From NCBI RefSeq assembly GCF_002082565.1, contig NZ_CP020562.1, positions 186,001 through 250,000 on the forward strand: a stretch of DNA of 64,000 nucleotides. Reading direction: 5' to 3'. The notes beneath the pieces were generated by a model. That model did no database searches, was not told the DNA's origin, and saw only the letters and a program-made list of their open reading frames with translations. This stretch comes from Halomonas sp. GT (lineage in GTDB: Bacteria > Pseudomonadota > Gammaproteobacteria > Pseudomonadales > Halomonadaceae). Below are positions 32,460 to 40,565 of the stretch, piece by piece. The first letter of the stretch is position 1. The number at the start of each line of letters is the position of its first letter. Both the position numbers and the translations under genes were made by a program.

Positions 32460-33830
32460 ATGCAAGCTCCCGAATTACTTTCGCCTGCCGGTACCTTTAA
32501 AAATATGCGTTACGCGTTTGCCTATGGGGCAGATGCCGTTTATGCAGGTCAGCCGCGCTACTCCCTCCGGGTGCGTAACAACGATTTTAAAATTGATAAT
32601 CTGCATCGTGGCATTGAGTATGCACATGCCCGAGGCAAGAAATTCTATGTTGCTTCCAACATTGCTCCGCACAATAGCAAACTGACAACGTACCTACGGG
32701 ATATGGAGCCTGTCATTGAGGCCGAACCCGATGCGTTGATCATGTCAGACCCAGGTCTGATTATGATGGTTCGCGATCGTTGGCCAGATCAAGAAATCCA
32801 CCTATCGGTGCAGTCCAATGTCGTCAATTGGGCCGCCGCTCAATTCTGGCAGCGCCAAGGTATTCGCCGCATTATTTTGTCGAGGGAGCTATCCCTTGAA
32901 GAAATTGGCGAAATACGCGCAGAGTGCCCTGGCTTAGAAATAGAAACCTTCGTTCATGGTGCGCTATGCATTGCCTACTCAGGGCGCTGCCTGCTGTCAG
33001 GCTATTTTAATCACCGCGACCCCAATCAAGGCACTTGTACGAATGCATGTCGTTGGAAATATAACACCATAGCAGCCACCCAAGATGATACGGGTGACCT
33101 GTTGCCGGCTCAGCATGGAGGTGAAACGACGGTAGCTGACCAGGACGAGCTCTCAGCGTTGATTGAAGATGTCACTCGCCCTGGCAAGCTGATGCCTGTG
33201 TATGAAGATGAGCACGGCACCTACATTATGAATTCTAAGGATTTGCGTGCAGTACAGCATGTAGCGCGTCTGACAAAAATGGGGGTAGCATCGCTTAAGA
33301 TCGAAGGACGAACAAAGTCTCATTACTACGTCGCACGAACCGCACAGGTTTACCGCCGCGCCATCGATGACGCCGTTGCTGGCCGCCCCTTTAATATGGG
33401 GTTAATGGATGAGCTGGAGAACTTAGCGAACAGAGGGTATACCGAAGGCTTCTATCGCCGCCATGTGCACGATGAATTTCAAAGTTATCAGCAGGGTAGC
33501 TCCATCGGTGTGCACCAACAGTTTGTCGGTGAAGTGCTGGGCTACGATCCTGTTCGTGGCTGGTTGGACATCGAGGTCAAAAACCGCTTTGAAGTGGGGG
33601 ACAGCATGGAGCTCATGCTGCCAGGTGGAAATCACCGCTTCGTGCTTGAACATATGGAGAACGTTCGCGGTGAAGCCCAGCGTGCTGCACCTGGCTCAGG
33701 GCACCGAGTTCGCCTCCCCGTGCCAGGTATTAGCATTGGCCCTGAACAGAGTGAATTTGCGCTTTTAATGCGCGATCTGGGGTCGCCCCGAAAAAACCAA
33801 TCCGTATCATTAGGCACTGCTATTAGCTAA
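32460..33830 (+). CDS. trhP: tRNA hydroxylation protein P (peptidase U32 family, YegQ)
   Basis: TrhP/YegQ is required for prephenate-dependent 5-hydroxyuridine formation at tRNA wobble U34, the first step to cmo5U/mcmo5U. The 456-aa product (E. coli about 453) begins MQAPELLSPAGTFKNMRYA and carries the U32 signature ETFVHGALCIAYSGRCLLSG with downstream cysteines (GTCTNACRW) that suit an iron-sulphur cluster. A C-terminal beta-barrel domain follows. The 'peptidase' name is historical. Its 3' end overlaps the converging dioxygenase gene by 8 bp. Confidence 0.92.
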   Translation: MQAPELLSPAGTFKNMRYAFAYGADAVYAGQPRYSLRVRNNDFKIDNLHRGIEYAHARGKKFYVASNIAPHNSKLTTYLRDMEPVIEAEPDALIMSDPGLIMMVRDRWPDQEIHLSVQSNVVNWAAAQFWQRQGIRRIILSRELSLEEIGEIRAECPGLEIETFVHGALCIAYSGRCLLSGYFNHRDPNQGTCTNACRWKYNTIAATQDDTGDLLPAQHGGETTVADQDELSALIEDVTRPGKLMPVYEDEHGTYIMNSKDLRAVQHVARLTKMGVASLKIEGRTKSHYYVARTAQVYRRAIDDAVAGRPFNMGLMDELENLANRGYTEGFYRRHVHDEFQSYQQGSSIGVHQQFVGEVLGYDPVRGWLDIEVKNRFEVGDSMELMLPGGNHRFVLEHMENVRGEAQRAAPGSGHRVRLPVPGISIGPEQSEFALLMRDLGSPRKNQSVSLGTAIS

Positions 33831-34560
33831 ACGCGTAGACATTCATCGCCAGTACGCCATGTTCCACGCTGTGGTGTAACTGAGTTCCATCTCCGCCTGC
33901 CCCCATGGCCACCAGTAAGGGCTGGAAGTGTTCTGGGGTCGGGTGGTTTTCCTGCGCTTTTGGAGCACGCTCCCAGTGGAGCAACGCTTGGCGATCATTG
34001 GCTTCAATATGTTCGCTAACCCACTGGGAAAACTCATTTACCCAGGCGGGAGCGGGGCTCCCTTGGGGAAGAATTTCATATAAATTATGGGTTAGGCTGC
34101 CCGAACCAATAATCAGAACCCCTTGTTTTCGTAAGGTAGATAGACGCTCGCCTAGCGTGACTAGCGCATCATTTTCCCAACGCACAGGTAGCGATAGTGA
34201 AACGACGGGGATATTGGCCTCTGGAAACATCAGCGAAAGTGGTACCCAGGCGCCGTGATCAAGGCCGCGCTCAACGCGCTCAGCACCCAATAATACTGCA
34301 ATTTGTTCCGCCAATTCAGGGTTGCCAGGGACTGGATACTGGCATTCAAAAAGGGCTTGTGGAAACCCGCCAAAATCATGAATCGTTTCTGGTTGTGCGC
34401 TAGTACTGACCTTGAGCGTGAGGCTCTCCCAGTGGGCTGATACGACGACCACCGCGCGAGGGGAAAGGCGCTTCCCCAGTTCGCGTAGGAAAGCGTGGGC
34501 CGGCGTTTTATTCAGTGCCAGCATGGGTGAGCCATGAGAAATAAACAGGCTGGGTAGCAT
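33823..34560 (-). CDS. DODA-type extradiol aromatic ring-opening dioxygenase family (YgiD-like)
   Basis: Class III extradiol dioxygenase fold; E. coli YgiD is a zinc-dependent 4,5-DOPA dioxygenase. The 245-aa product begins MLPSLFISHGSPMLAL, with the metal histidine in SHGSP, a second candidate in VVVSAHWES and the catalytic-site segment GSGSLTHNL. GGAGGT lies 7 bp before the ATG. Gene order on this strand is lysR, doxX, then this gene, suggesting a small operon downstream of doxX. The physiological substrate is not clear. Confidence 0.88.
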   Translation of the reverse strand: MLPSLFISHGSPMLALNKTPAHAFLRELGKRLSPRAVVVVSAHWESLTLKVSTSAQPETIHDFGGFPQALFECQYPVPGNPELAEQIAVLLGAERVERGLDHGAWVPLSLMFPEANIPVVSLSLPVRWENDALVTLGERLSTLRKQGVLIIGSGSLTHNLYEILPQGSPAPAWVNEFSQWVSEHIEANDRQALLHWERAPKAQENHPTPEHFQPLLVAMGAGGDGTQLHHSVEHGVLAMNVYAFS

Positions 34561-34631
34561 CTTAGTACCTCCGTTAGCCTATAGCGGTCTAATGATGCCC
34601 GCACAAGCCGAAGCCAATGCGGGCAGAGCGG

Positions 34632-35039
34632 TTAAGCGAGTTTGCGGCTGACAACAGCGCTACCGCCACCTAAGCCTGCCTGTACCACGAGAGCAATCGT
34701 CCAGAAAATTGGGAATTCCCAGCCTCCACCCGCGTTCGAGAACAGCCAACCGTTGCCCACGTGTACCGTGGCTGCACCTAGCAACACGGGCACTAGAGCA
34801 AGGCTTATCCAGCGAGTATAGATCCCCAGTAAAAGCGCAAGGCCACCCCCTATTTCGGCAGCAATAGTGAAGTACGCAAGAACACCCGGTAAGCCCAAAG
34901 ATTCAAAATAGCCGACGGTGCCTGGCAGGGTGAAGACAAATACCTTAAGCAAGCCGTGAGCTAAGGCCATCACGCCCAAGCTGATGCGCAGCAAGGCGGT
35001 GGCATGGAGAGTAAGGGGTGAAGTGTTAACAGTGGTCAT
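34632..35039 (-). CDS. DoxX family membrane protein
   Basis: 135-aa protein with four hydrophobic segments and the DoxX/DoxD pattern (ALLRISLGVMALAHGLLKV; GGLALLLGIYTRW). Family members are linked to thiol/quinone redox chemistry but most are uncharacterised. It lies 71 bp upstream of the dioxygenase gene and 91 bp downstream of lysR, and is probably controlled by that regulator. Confidence 0.88.
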   Translation of the reverse strand: MTTVNTSPLTLHATALLRISLGVMALAHGLLKVFVFTLPGTVGYFESLGLPGVLAYFTIAAEIGGGLALLLGIYTRWISLALVPVLLGAATVHVGNGWLFSNAGGGWEFPIFWTIALVVQAGLGGGSAVVSRKLA

Positions 35040-35130
35040 TGCCGTCTCTCTTAGTTGCGAGCATCACGTTGGATGCGATAGCGCTACTTTACGGATAAAA
35101 GACACTGAGATAATCCACTGTTACTGCACT

Positions 35131-36051
35131 TCACTGTTGCGATAAAGGCGACAATCCGAGCTCGATTTCCCATGCTGGTGGGTCACCCCATGCTGCCGTT
35201 AATAACTCAATAAAGCGCTCTACTTTGGCAGGTAAATAGCGTCGGGCTGGGTAAATCGCATGGATATCTAGCAAAGCAGGGGTTAAATTCTGCAAGATGG
35301 GTACTAGGCGCCCGTTCGTAATGCTATCAGTCACTAAAAAGCTGGGCTGTTGCGCTATCCCTAAGCCTGCTTCAGCAGCATGCGTCAGCATATCCCCATT
35401 ATTACTCTCTAGGGGGCCAGAAACACTAAGTAGTTGATGACCAATCCTCCAATCGCCACTGTTTTGGCCGCTTCGGTAGCGAAGGCAGCGGTGAGATGCC
35501 AAGTCGTTACTAGTCAGCGGCGTGCCATGCTGAGCGAGGTAATCAGGTGACGCGCAAAACAGCATCCGGCACTTGGTGAGCCGCCGCGCCACTAAGCTAG
35601 AGTCGGGTAGGTTGCCAATGCGAATGGCGACATCGTAGCCCTCTTCCAGCAAATCAACGCGGCGGTCGTTTAGATCCAAACGCACCTCAAGCCCTGGGTG
35701 CGTCTGCATAAACTGTGCAACCAGCGGCGAAAGATAGCGTGTGCCGAAGCTCATCGGGCCATTGATGCGCAACTGCCCGCTTACCGTACTGGTGCCACTG
35801 CCGATTTCTGCCGCTGCCTCGTCTAAAGCGATCAAAATGCTTTGTGCACGAACGAGATAGCGTTCGCCCGCTTCAGTAAGATGTAGCCGCCGAGTGGTAC
35901 GCTGAATAAGCCGAGCACCTAATGCCTCTTCAAGCGCCATTACTTGGCGAGATATCCGAGTGCGGGAAAGATCTAGCGCTTCGGCCGCGCGGGTGTAGCT
36001 ACCCATCTCAGCGACCTTTACAAACGCAGCAATATGGTCGAGCTGGTTCAT
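35131..36051 (-). CDS. LysR family transcriptional regulator
   Basis: The product has an N-terminal winged helix-turn-helix (MNQLDHIAAFVKVAEMGS, residues 1-60) and a C-terminal periplasmic-binding-like effector domain. I start at the ATG ending at 36051, giving 306 aa; the extended reading to 36099 overlaps thiE and lacks homology. The start shares ATGA with the thiE stop, so it is translationally coupled to the thiamine genes. Regulators of this subgroup often control an adjacent oxidoreductase; here doxX and the DODA gene are the likely targets. Confidence 0.92.
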   Translation of the reverse strand: MNQLDHIAAFVKVAEMGSYTRAAEALDLSRTRISRQVMALEEALGARLIQRTTRRLHLTEAGERYLVRAQSILIALDEAAAEIGSGTSTVSGQLRINGPMSFGTRYLSPLVAQFMQTHPGLEVRLDLNDRRVDLLEEGYDVAIRIGNLPDSSLVARRLTKCRMLFCASPDYLAQHGTPLTSNDLASHRCLRYRSGQNSGDWRIGHQLLSVSGPLESNNGDMLTHAAEAGLGIAQQPSFLVTDSITNGRLVPILQNLTPALLDIHAIYPARRYLPAKVERFIELLTAAWGDPPAWEIELGLSPLSQQ

Positions 36052-36662
36052 TGCGCGTGGAACGCCTGTGCAGCCAGGCGGGGGTCTGGCTGGCCACAAA
36101 TAGCAGAAATAACCGCAACACCGTTTGCCCCAGCAGCTTTCACGTGAGCCATGTGTTCAGCTTTTAACCCGCCAATCGCGACACATGGGAGTTGGCAAGC
36201 ATTGGCAAGCTGTGCCAGCCCATCAAAGCCAATTGGCTGGGCGTGGTCTTGTTTACTGCCCGTCGCAAACACAGGCCCTAAACCGACGTAATTGAGCAAC
36301 TCGATGGGAGCCTTCTGAAGTTGGGCTAGAGTGTTAATTGAAAGCCCGATAATGGCGTGCTGGCCGAGTGTGGTTCGCGCTTCTTGAACAGCCGTGTCGC
36401 TTTGCCCGACATGTAAGCCATCGGCCTGACTGGCTACAGCCACGCTCAGGCGGTCATTAATGATCAGTGGAACGCCGCTACCTGCTAACAGCGCTTTGAG
36501 ACGTTTGGCCTGGGCGATCATGTGCTCGTCACTAGCGTGTTTATCACGCAGTTGCACCATGGTAATGCCACCCTGTACAGCAGCTTCAACCGTTTTTTCC
36601 AGGCCCATGCCAGCGCATAGACCCGTATCGGTGACTAAATAGAGCGAAAGATCAAACGGCAT
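36048..36662 (-). CDS. thiE: Thiamine phosphate synthase
   Basis: ThiE couples HMP-pyrophosphate with thiazole phosphate to give thiamine phosphate. I choose the ATG ending at 36662 (MPFDLSLYLVTDTGL), giving 204 aa, the family length; the ORF extends further but only into thiM. Motifs seen: MVQLRDKHA, IINDR, DGLHVGQSD, GLGPVFATGSK and the GG of VAIGGLKAEHM. It overlaps the 3' end of thiM by 11 bp and is in the same TPP-controlled transcript. Confidence 0.95.
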   Translation of the reverse strand: MPFDLSLYLVTDTGLCAGMGLEKTVEAAVQGGITMVQLRDKHASDEHMIAQAKRLKALLAGSGVPLIINDRLSVAVASQADGLHVGQSDTAVQEARTTLGQHAIIGLSINTLAQLQKAPIELLNYVGLGPVFATGSKQDHAQPIGFDGLAQLANACQLPCVAIGGLKAEHMAHVKAAGANGVAVISAICGQPDPRLAAQAFHAQ

Positions 36663-37461
36663 GCACCGCCTCCCATTGAGCAAGAGTCGAAAGGTCGTCA
36701 GGGGATAACTGATACAGCGCGTCCAATAGCGCCACTTGGAAACTGCCAGGGCCTTGAGCCTGCTCGCCTGCGCGGCTTCCAGCGATGCTGAAACACGCCA
36801 AAGCGGCCAGGCTGGCCGCCAGCGGCTGCTCGCGGTTTGCGGCCACAAAGCTTGCCACCAGCGCACTCAATCCGCAGCCCAAGGTAGTCACACGTGGCAT
36901 GAGTGCGTGCCCACCTTTAAGCCGATAATGATCCGTGCCATCGGTGATGAAATCGCTCTCGCCAGTGACCGCCACCACGCAGTGATGCCGCTGTGCTAAC
37001 GCAATGGCTGCGGTTGTAGCTTCTTGGGTGCTAGCAGTCGCATCGACTCCACGCCCTTGGCTGGCGAGTCCGTTAAGTGATTGAATTTCTGAGGCGTTGC
37101 CACGAATAACGCTAGGCTGATAAGCCAGCAGCGTCTCGCAAACACGCAGGCGAAATGTGGTAGCACCAACAGCTACAGGGTCAAGCACCCACGGAATATC
37201 GTTTTCATGAGCAATGCGCGCGGCAATTACCATGGCGTCAGCCCAGGGAGAGGAAAGGGTGCCAATATTGATGGATAGCGCGCCAGACATAGCCGTGAAC
37301 TCAGCCACTTCTTCTTGAGCATGCAGCATGGCGGGGGAAGCACCTGTCGCCAATAGCAAGTTAGCGGTGCTATTCATCGCCACATAGTTGGTAATGCAAT
37401 GTACCAGCGGTGTGGCAGCGCGCAGATCGCGGAGATAATCGCCGAGTGGGCGTGAAGGCAT
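36652..37461 (-). CDS. thiM: Hydroxyethylthiazole kinase
   Basis: ThiM phosphorylates 4-methyl-5-hydroxyethylthiazole, a thiamine salvage step. The 269-aa product begins MPSRPLGDYLRDLRAATPLV, with PLVHCITNYVAMN, the ATP/Mg segment WVLDPVAVG, VIRGNASEI and the catalytic cysteine loop RVTTLGCGLSALVA. GGGAGG precedes the ATG. First gene after a TPP riboswitch. No thiD or thiC is present nearby, so this locus serves salvage. Confidence 0.96.
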   Translation of the reverse strand: MPSRPLGDYLRDLRAATPLVHCITNYVAMNSTANLLLATGASPAMLHAQEEVAEFTAMSGALSINIGTLSSPWADAMVIAARIAHENDIPWVLDPVAVGATTFRLRVCETLLAYQPSVIRGNASEIQSLNGLASQGRGVDATASTQEATTAAIALAQRHHCVVAVTGESDFITDGTDHYRLKGGHALMPRVTTLGCGLSALVASFVAANREQPLAASLAALACFSIAGSRAGEQAQGPGSFQVALLDALYQLSPDDLSTLAQWEAVHAV

Positions 37462-37494
37462 AATATCCTCCCGGCTGGGAGGTGATGCAGTTGC

Positions 37495-37580
37495 ACCACG
37501 ACTCCCTACGCCGGTGTTATCCGGTTCAGGTTCAAAGGGTGCTTCTCAGCCCGTTAAGCAAGGGCGCCCCTGTCGTGATG
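37495..37580 (-). promoter_or_regulatory. TPP riboswitch (THI element) of thiM-thiE
   Basis: Read on the minus strand the segment gives CAGGGGCGCCC, then CTGAGA, ACCCTTTGAACCTGA, CCGGATAACACCGG and CGTAGGGA, the hallmark order of the TPP aptamer, 30-40 nt before the thiM start. A downstream SD-sequestering stem is expected (the region carries CCTCCCAGCCGGGAGG at 37468-37483, whose 3' half includes the thiM RBS), so control is likely at translation initiation. Boundaries are approximate. Confidence 0.93.
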
Positions 37581-37582
37581 GT

Positions 37583-37611
37583 ACTATCCTTGGCTTAGAT
37601 CAATCTGTAAA
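37583..37611 (-). promoter_or_regulatory. Likely sigma70 promoter for the thiM riboswitch transcript
   Basis: On the minus strand TTTACA (37606-37611) and GATAGT (37583-37588), 17-bp spacing, end just upstream of the aptamer. The -10 is weak (4 of 6). Confidence 0.5.
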
Positions 37612-37636
37612 GCCTGGGAAACGCTATGAGCAAATA

Positions 37637-37981
37637 TCAACGAAACGAGATGCGTGTTCCGTAGGTGAGCATCTCATCAGGCGTTATCGCTTTACCCTCG
37701 ACACCAATCATTTCATCGCCACACTGGTCGGCAAACGTAAGCACACCATGAGTGAGGCCAAGTTGACCAAGTGTGTCGCGAATTTCACCGGTGCCCAAAA
37801 ACGTGCTGACATGGCCCTGGGCATTGGTTAAATCAGAAACACCATTAGCGTGATGGAAGCGAACCTTATAGATACCGTCCATTGATTCAACTTCCACAAT
37901 CGGTGAAAAGCCATTGTTTATGGCATGGGCTAACTGCTTTAACGTTAGGTGGTCGCCGAGGGTCATATCAATCGAGGTCAT
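37637..37981 (-). CDS. Conserved hypothetical protein (possibly DUF6482)
   Basis: 114-aa soluble protein, starting at the ATG ending at 37981 with GGAG 7 bp upstream; a TTG four codons earlier is the alternative. It begins MTSIDMTLGDHLTLKQLAHA and contains GVLTFADQCGDEMIG. The sequence resembles, from memory, the DUF6482 family of Halomonas and Pseudomonas; function unknown. It is a single gene with the thi promoter downstream on the same strand. Confidence 0.75.
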   Translation of the reverse strand: MTSIDMTLGDHLTLKQLAHAINNGFSPIVEVESMDGIYKVRFHHANGVSDLTNAQGHVSTFLGTGEIRDTLGQLGLTHGVLTFADQCGDEMIGVEGKAITPDEMLTYGTRISFR

Positions 37982-38139
37982 GACAAACTCCAAGTGGCTG
38001 CCTTCAATGGGGCATCACAATATTCTCTACAGAAACGTAACAGATATCGGAATTAACAATCATCCAATGTCATAAAGGTTAAGATTTTTTAGTGTAGAAG
38101 ATTTGCATAAAAATTCCAGAAGTTCATACCCTGTGCGGC

Positions 38140-38514
38140 CTAATAAACAGCGTCTAGTGCATGCTGCCGCAGCGTGATGAGTGGAACAATTTCGAGTGTT
38201 TTTTCATGGGTACCAGAAAGGACAACCGGTGGGGCTAGCCCGACCTGGGCAGCCTCTTGCCAACGGCTGGCACAGATGCACCAGCGGTCACCCGGTTTTA
38301 GGCCCGGAAACCCATATTCTGGGCGTGGAGTCACTAGATCATTGCCTTGGGCTCTTGAAAACGTTAAAAATTCTTCGGTTACCATCGCGCATACGGAATG
38401 TGTGCCAGCATCGTCAGGCCCGGTGCGGCAAAAACCATCGCGGTAAAAACCGGCTTTAGGGTCATGGCAGCAAGGGGTTAATGGTTCACCCAGCACGTTG
38501 CGGTCACGAGACAT
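38140..38514 (-). CDS. DUF2237 family protein
   Basis: 124-aa protein with the DUF2237 pattern: conserved cysteines in LTPCCHDPKAGFYRDGFCRTG, DDAGTHSVCAMVTEEFL and GDRWCICASRWQEA. ATG ending at 38514 has GAGGAG upstream; the longer ORF is rejected. Function unknown; the cysteine pattern suggests metal or redox chemistry. No partner gene on the same strand. Confidence 0.85.
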   Translation of the reverse strand: MSRDRNVLGEPLTPCCHDPKAGFYRDGFCRTGPDDAGTHSVCAMVTEEFLTFSRAQGNDLVTPRPEYGFPGLKPGDRWCICASRWQEAAQVGLAPPVVLSGTHEKTLEIVPLITLRQHALDAVY

Positions 38515-38710
38515 GTTGGCTCCTCTTTCATAGACGCACAGAGAGCGGGCCAGAAACATCTAAACGGAGCCCACCATTACGGTACTAATACAGCATGTTG
38601 ATGTAAGGTATTCGAATCAGGAATTGATAAGCCGCATACTATAAAACTGACTGACCATTACAGGTTGTTAAAGTTTTGTACAGGTTTTGAGATTCGTCAA
38701 CGTCTTTGTT

Positions 38711-38774
38711 TGAATACGCGTCTATGTGAATACGTACTTGTGGAAATACATCCCTGTAGAAATACGTACTTGTG
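38711..38774 (+). repeat. 16-bp tandem repeat, 4 units, upstream of gloA
   Basis: Units are 38711-38726, 38727-38742, 38743-38758 and 38759-38774. Units 2 and 4 (TGAATACGTACTTGTG and GAAATACGTACTTGTG) differ at two positions; 1 and 3 are more diverged. The array ends one base before the gloA Shine-Dalgarno (AAGGAGAAG), so it lies in the gloA leader or promoter. Confidence 0.92.
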
Positions 38775-38787
38775 AAAGGAGAAGCTT

Positions 38788-39321
38788 ATGTCGTTTCAAG
38801 GCGAACAACATCCCGGAGTCGTGTCCGTTGCGCCGCAAACCCAAGGGTTTCGCTTAAATCACACGATGTTGCGGGTGAAAGATCCCGAACGTGCGCTAGC
38901 GTTCTACTCCAAGGTATTTGGAATGCAGGTACTACGCCGGCTGGATTTTGAAGAGATGCAATTTTCGCTCTATTTTCTAGCCAATCTCGAAATCAGCGAT
39001 AACGTGCCGGAAGATACTCAAGCACGCACTGCCTGGACCTTCAGTCAGAAAGGCTTGCTGGAGTTGACGCATAATTGGGGCACAGAAGATCAGCAGGATT
39101 TTGCCTATCACGATGGTAACGCTGAACCCCAAGGGTTCGGTCATATCTGCTTTAGTGTGCCTGACCTAGACGCTGCTCAAGCATGGTTTGATGAACATGA
39201 GGTGACATTCGTCAAGCGCGCGGACCAGGGCAAGATGAAAGACGTTATCTTTGTCAAAGATGCAGATGGCTACTGGATCGAGGTGATTCAGGCAGATCGC
39301 ATGGCGGCCAAGGGCGACTAA
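38788..39321 (+). CDS. gloA: Lactoylglutathione lyase (glyoxalase I)
   Basis: Isomerises the methylglyoxal-glutathione hemithioacetal to S-lactoylglutathione. The 177-aa product has four metal ligands in the expected places: H in RLNHTMLRV, E in GLLELTHNW, H in GFGHICFSV and E in YWIEVIQ. It is the longer eukaryote/Pseudomonas-like type rather than the 135-aa E. coli type. AAGGAG precedes ATG 38788. The next gene starts 1 bp after the stop. Confidence 0.94.
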   Translation: MSFQGEQHPGVVSVAPQTQGFRLNHTMLRVKDPERALAFYSKVFGMQVLRRLDFEEMQFSLYFLANLEISDNVPEDTQARTAWTFSQKGLLELTHNWGTEDQQDFAYHDGNAEPQGFGHICFSVPDLDAAQAWFDEHEVTFVKRADQGKMKDVIFVKDADGYWIEVIQADRMAAKGD

Positions 39322-39322
39322 C

Positions 39323-39688
39323 ATGGCCCACTTGCTGTTTCGGCTGCGCCATGTGACCGATGAAGAGGCGTTAGAAGTACGCCAATTGCTAGATGAGCAG
39401 GGCTTTGATGTCTATGAAACCCAGGCAGGATTTTTTCGCCTGGGTGTCGATGCAATTTGGCTGCGTAATACCGCTCAGCGCGAGGACGCTGAAGCGGCAT
39501 TGGCGGCATATCAGGAAAAGCGTCAAGCCAAAGCCCGGCGAGAGCACGAAGAAGCGGTTGCCAGTGGCAATGCGCCAACATTATGGCGGCGCTTCCTCGC
39601 CCACCCCGTGCAAGTTGTACTGGTAATGGTCGCCGTGGTGCTGATCGCCCTATTAACGCTGCTGCCGTTTATTGGCTTGGTAAACTAA
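39323..39688 (+). CDS. DUF6164-like membrane-anchored protein
   Basis: 121-aa protein with a small alpha/beta N-terminal domain (MAHLLFRLRHVTDEEALEVRQ), an Arg/Lys/Glu helix and one C-terminal membrane segment (VVLVMVAVVLIALLTLLPFI). I associate it from memory with DUF6164; function unknown. It follows gloA by one base and should be cotranscribed with it. Confidence 0.78.
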   Translation: MAHLLFRLRHVTDEEALEVRQLLDEQGFDVYETQAGFFRLGVDAIWLRNTAQREDAEAALAAYQEKRQAKARREHEEAVASGNAPTLWRRFLAHPVQVVLVMVAVVLIALLTLLPFIGLVN

Positions 39689-39700
39689 ATGTGTAAAACG

Positions 39701-39753
39701 GTTTTGTAGATTGGCTTTTCAAATTAGTTTTTCAGATTAGTTGGGTAGATTGA
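39701..39753. repeat. 13-14-bp degenerate tandem repeat, 4 units
   Basis: Units 39701-39714, 39715-39727, 39728-39740 and 39741-39753 share a TTTT-NYAGATTRG pattern. The array fills the gap between two converging genes and runs over the stop codon of the cupin gene on the minus strand. Confidence 0.75.
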
Positions 39754-40429
39754 CAGCAGCTAAATGTCCGCGCTTTAGATAAAGCTGCACGCCTTCATTA
39801 CCCGCACGTAACTGAGGTGCCGCACCTACTGGGTAGCGGCACCAACTGCCGGTAGCATATTCCTGCCCATCACTGAGCAGAGAGCCTTCCAGTACAAACA
39901 GCTCTAAACCACCGGCAAGTGGTGGATAAGATACCAGTGTATCGGCTTCCCAACGTTCTAGGCTGACCCGCTCTGGACCATACTGTTTTGAACTATAGGT
40001 ATGCAGCATTTTGTAAGTAATACCTGGCCGCCGGTCAGGCTGCCAGGGAAGCCTATGGGCCGGCACGGCCAGTTGCAAAATATCGTTTTCATCAAACTGG
40101 TGTAGCTTAACCAGAATAAGCGCACCTTCTTCCCCTATTTGCGGAGTATGGCCAGTGCCAATCGGGTTGCGTAAGTAGCTGCCTGCCGGGTAGCGGCCAT
40201 GCTCATCGGCAAAGACACCTTCTAGTACTAAAATTTCTTCACCGCCACCATGAGTATGGCGGTTGAACTGGCTGTTGGGCGCGTAGCGTACCAAGCTGGT
40301 GGCTCTGGCGACTTCGTCGCCAATGCGGTCTAGCATCATGCGCTCTACACCCGCGCTGGGGGAGTCCACCCAATGGTACTGATCCGGCGTGACACTGGCA
40401 AAGTGGCTAAAATCGGCATTCAGGCGCAT
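39737..40429 (-). CDS. Double-cupin (ChrR-like) protein
   Basis: 230-aa protein of two successive cupin folds similar to the ChrR cupin domain. The first has the metal motif HTHGGGEEILVLEGVFADE with PAGSYLRNPIGTGH; the second has ELFVLEGSLLSDGQEYATGSWCRYP, in which the histidines are lost. No N-terminal zinc anti-sigma domain is present and no sigma factor gene is adjacent, so it is not a simple ChrR. Role unknown. Confidence 0.82.
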   Translation of the reverse strand: MRLNADFSHFASVTPDQYHWVDSPSAGVERMMLDRIGDEVARATSLVRYAPNSQFNRHTHGGGEEILVLEGVFADEHGRYPAGSYLRNPIGTGHTPQIGEEGALILVKLHQFDENDILQLAVPAHRLPWQPDRRPGITYKMLHTYSSKQYGPERVSLERWEADTLVSYPPLAGGLELFVLEGSLLSDGQEYATGSWCRYPVGAAPQLRAGNEGVQLYLKRGHLAAVNLPN

Positions 40430-40440
40430 GGTGTTGGCTC

Positions 40441-40484
40441 TTTACAGGGGGGAATTTACAGAGGTGAAAATTTACAGCAGTAGT
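40441..40484. repeat. TTTACAG direct repeats upstream of the cupin gene
   Basis: TTTACAG occurs at 40441, 40455 and 40471 with 14 and 16 nt spacing in otherwise degenerate units. The array starts 12 bp upstream of the cupin gene start on the minus strand and therefore covers its leader. Confidence 0.7.
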
Positions 40485-40519
40485 GCAAGTCTCCCCATCC
40501 CTGGGACAAAATGCAACGC

Positions 40520-40547
40520 AAAAAAATACCGCCCTGCGGCGGTATTC
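40520..40547 (-). terminator. Rho-independent terminator after znuA
   Basis: ATACCGCC (40526-40533) and GGCGGTAT (40538-40545) form a perfect 8-bp stem with a 4-nt loop; read on the minus strand it is followed by seven U residues. It closes the znu operon. Confidence 0.92.
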
Positions 40548-40565
40548 AATAGTTAACTTTTTGGC

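Noticed and set aside
38711..38774. Tandem array considered as a CRISPR
   Set aside because: Units are contiguous 16-mers without spacers, no cas genes are in the window.
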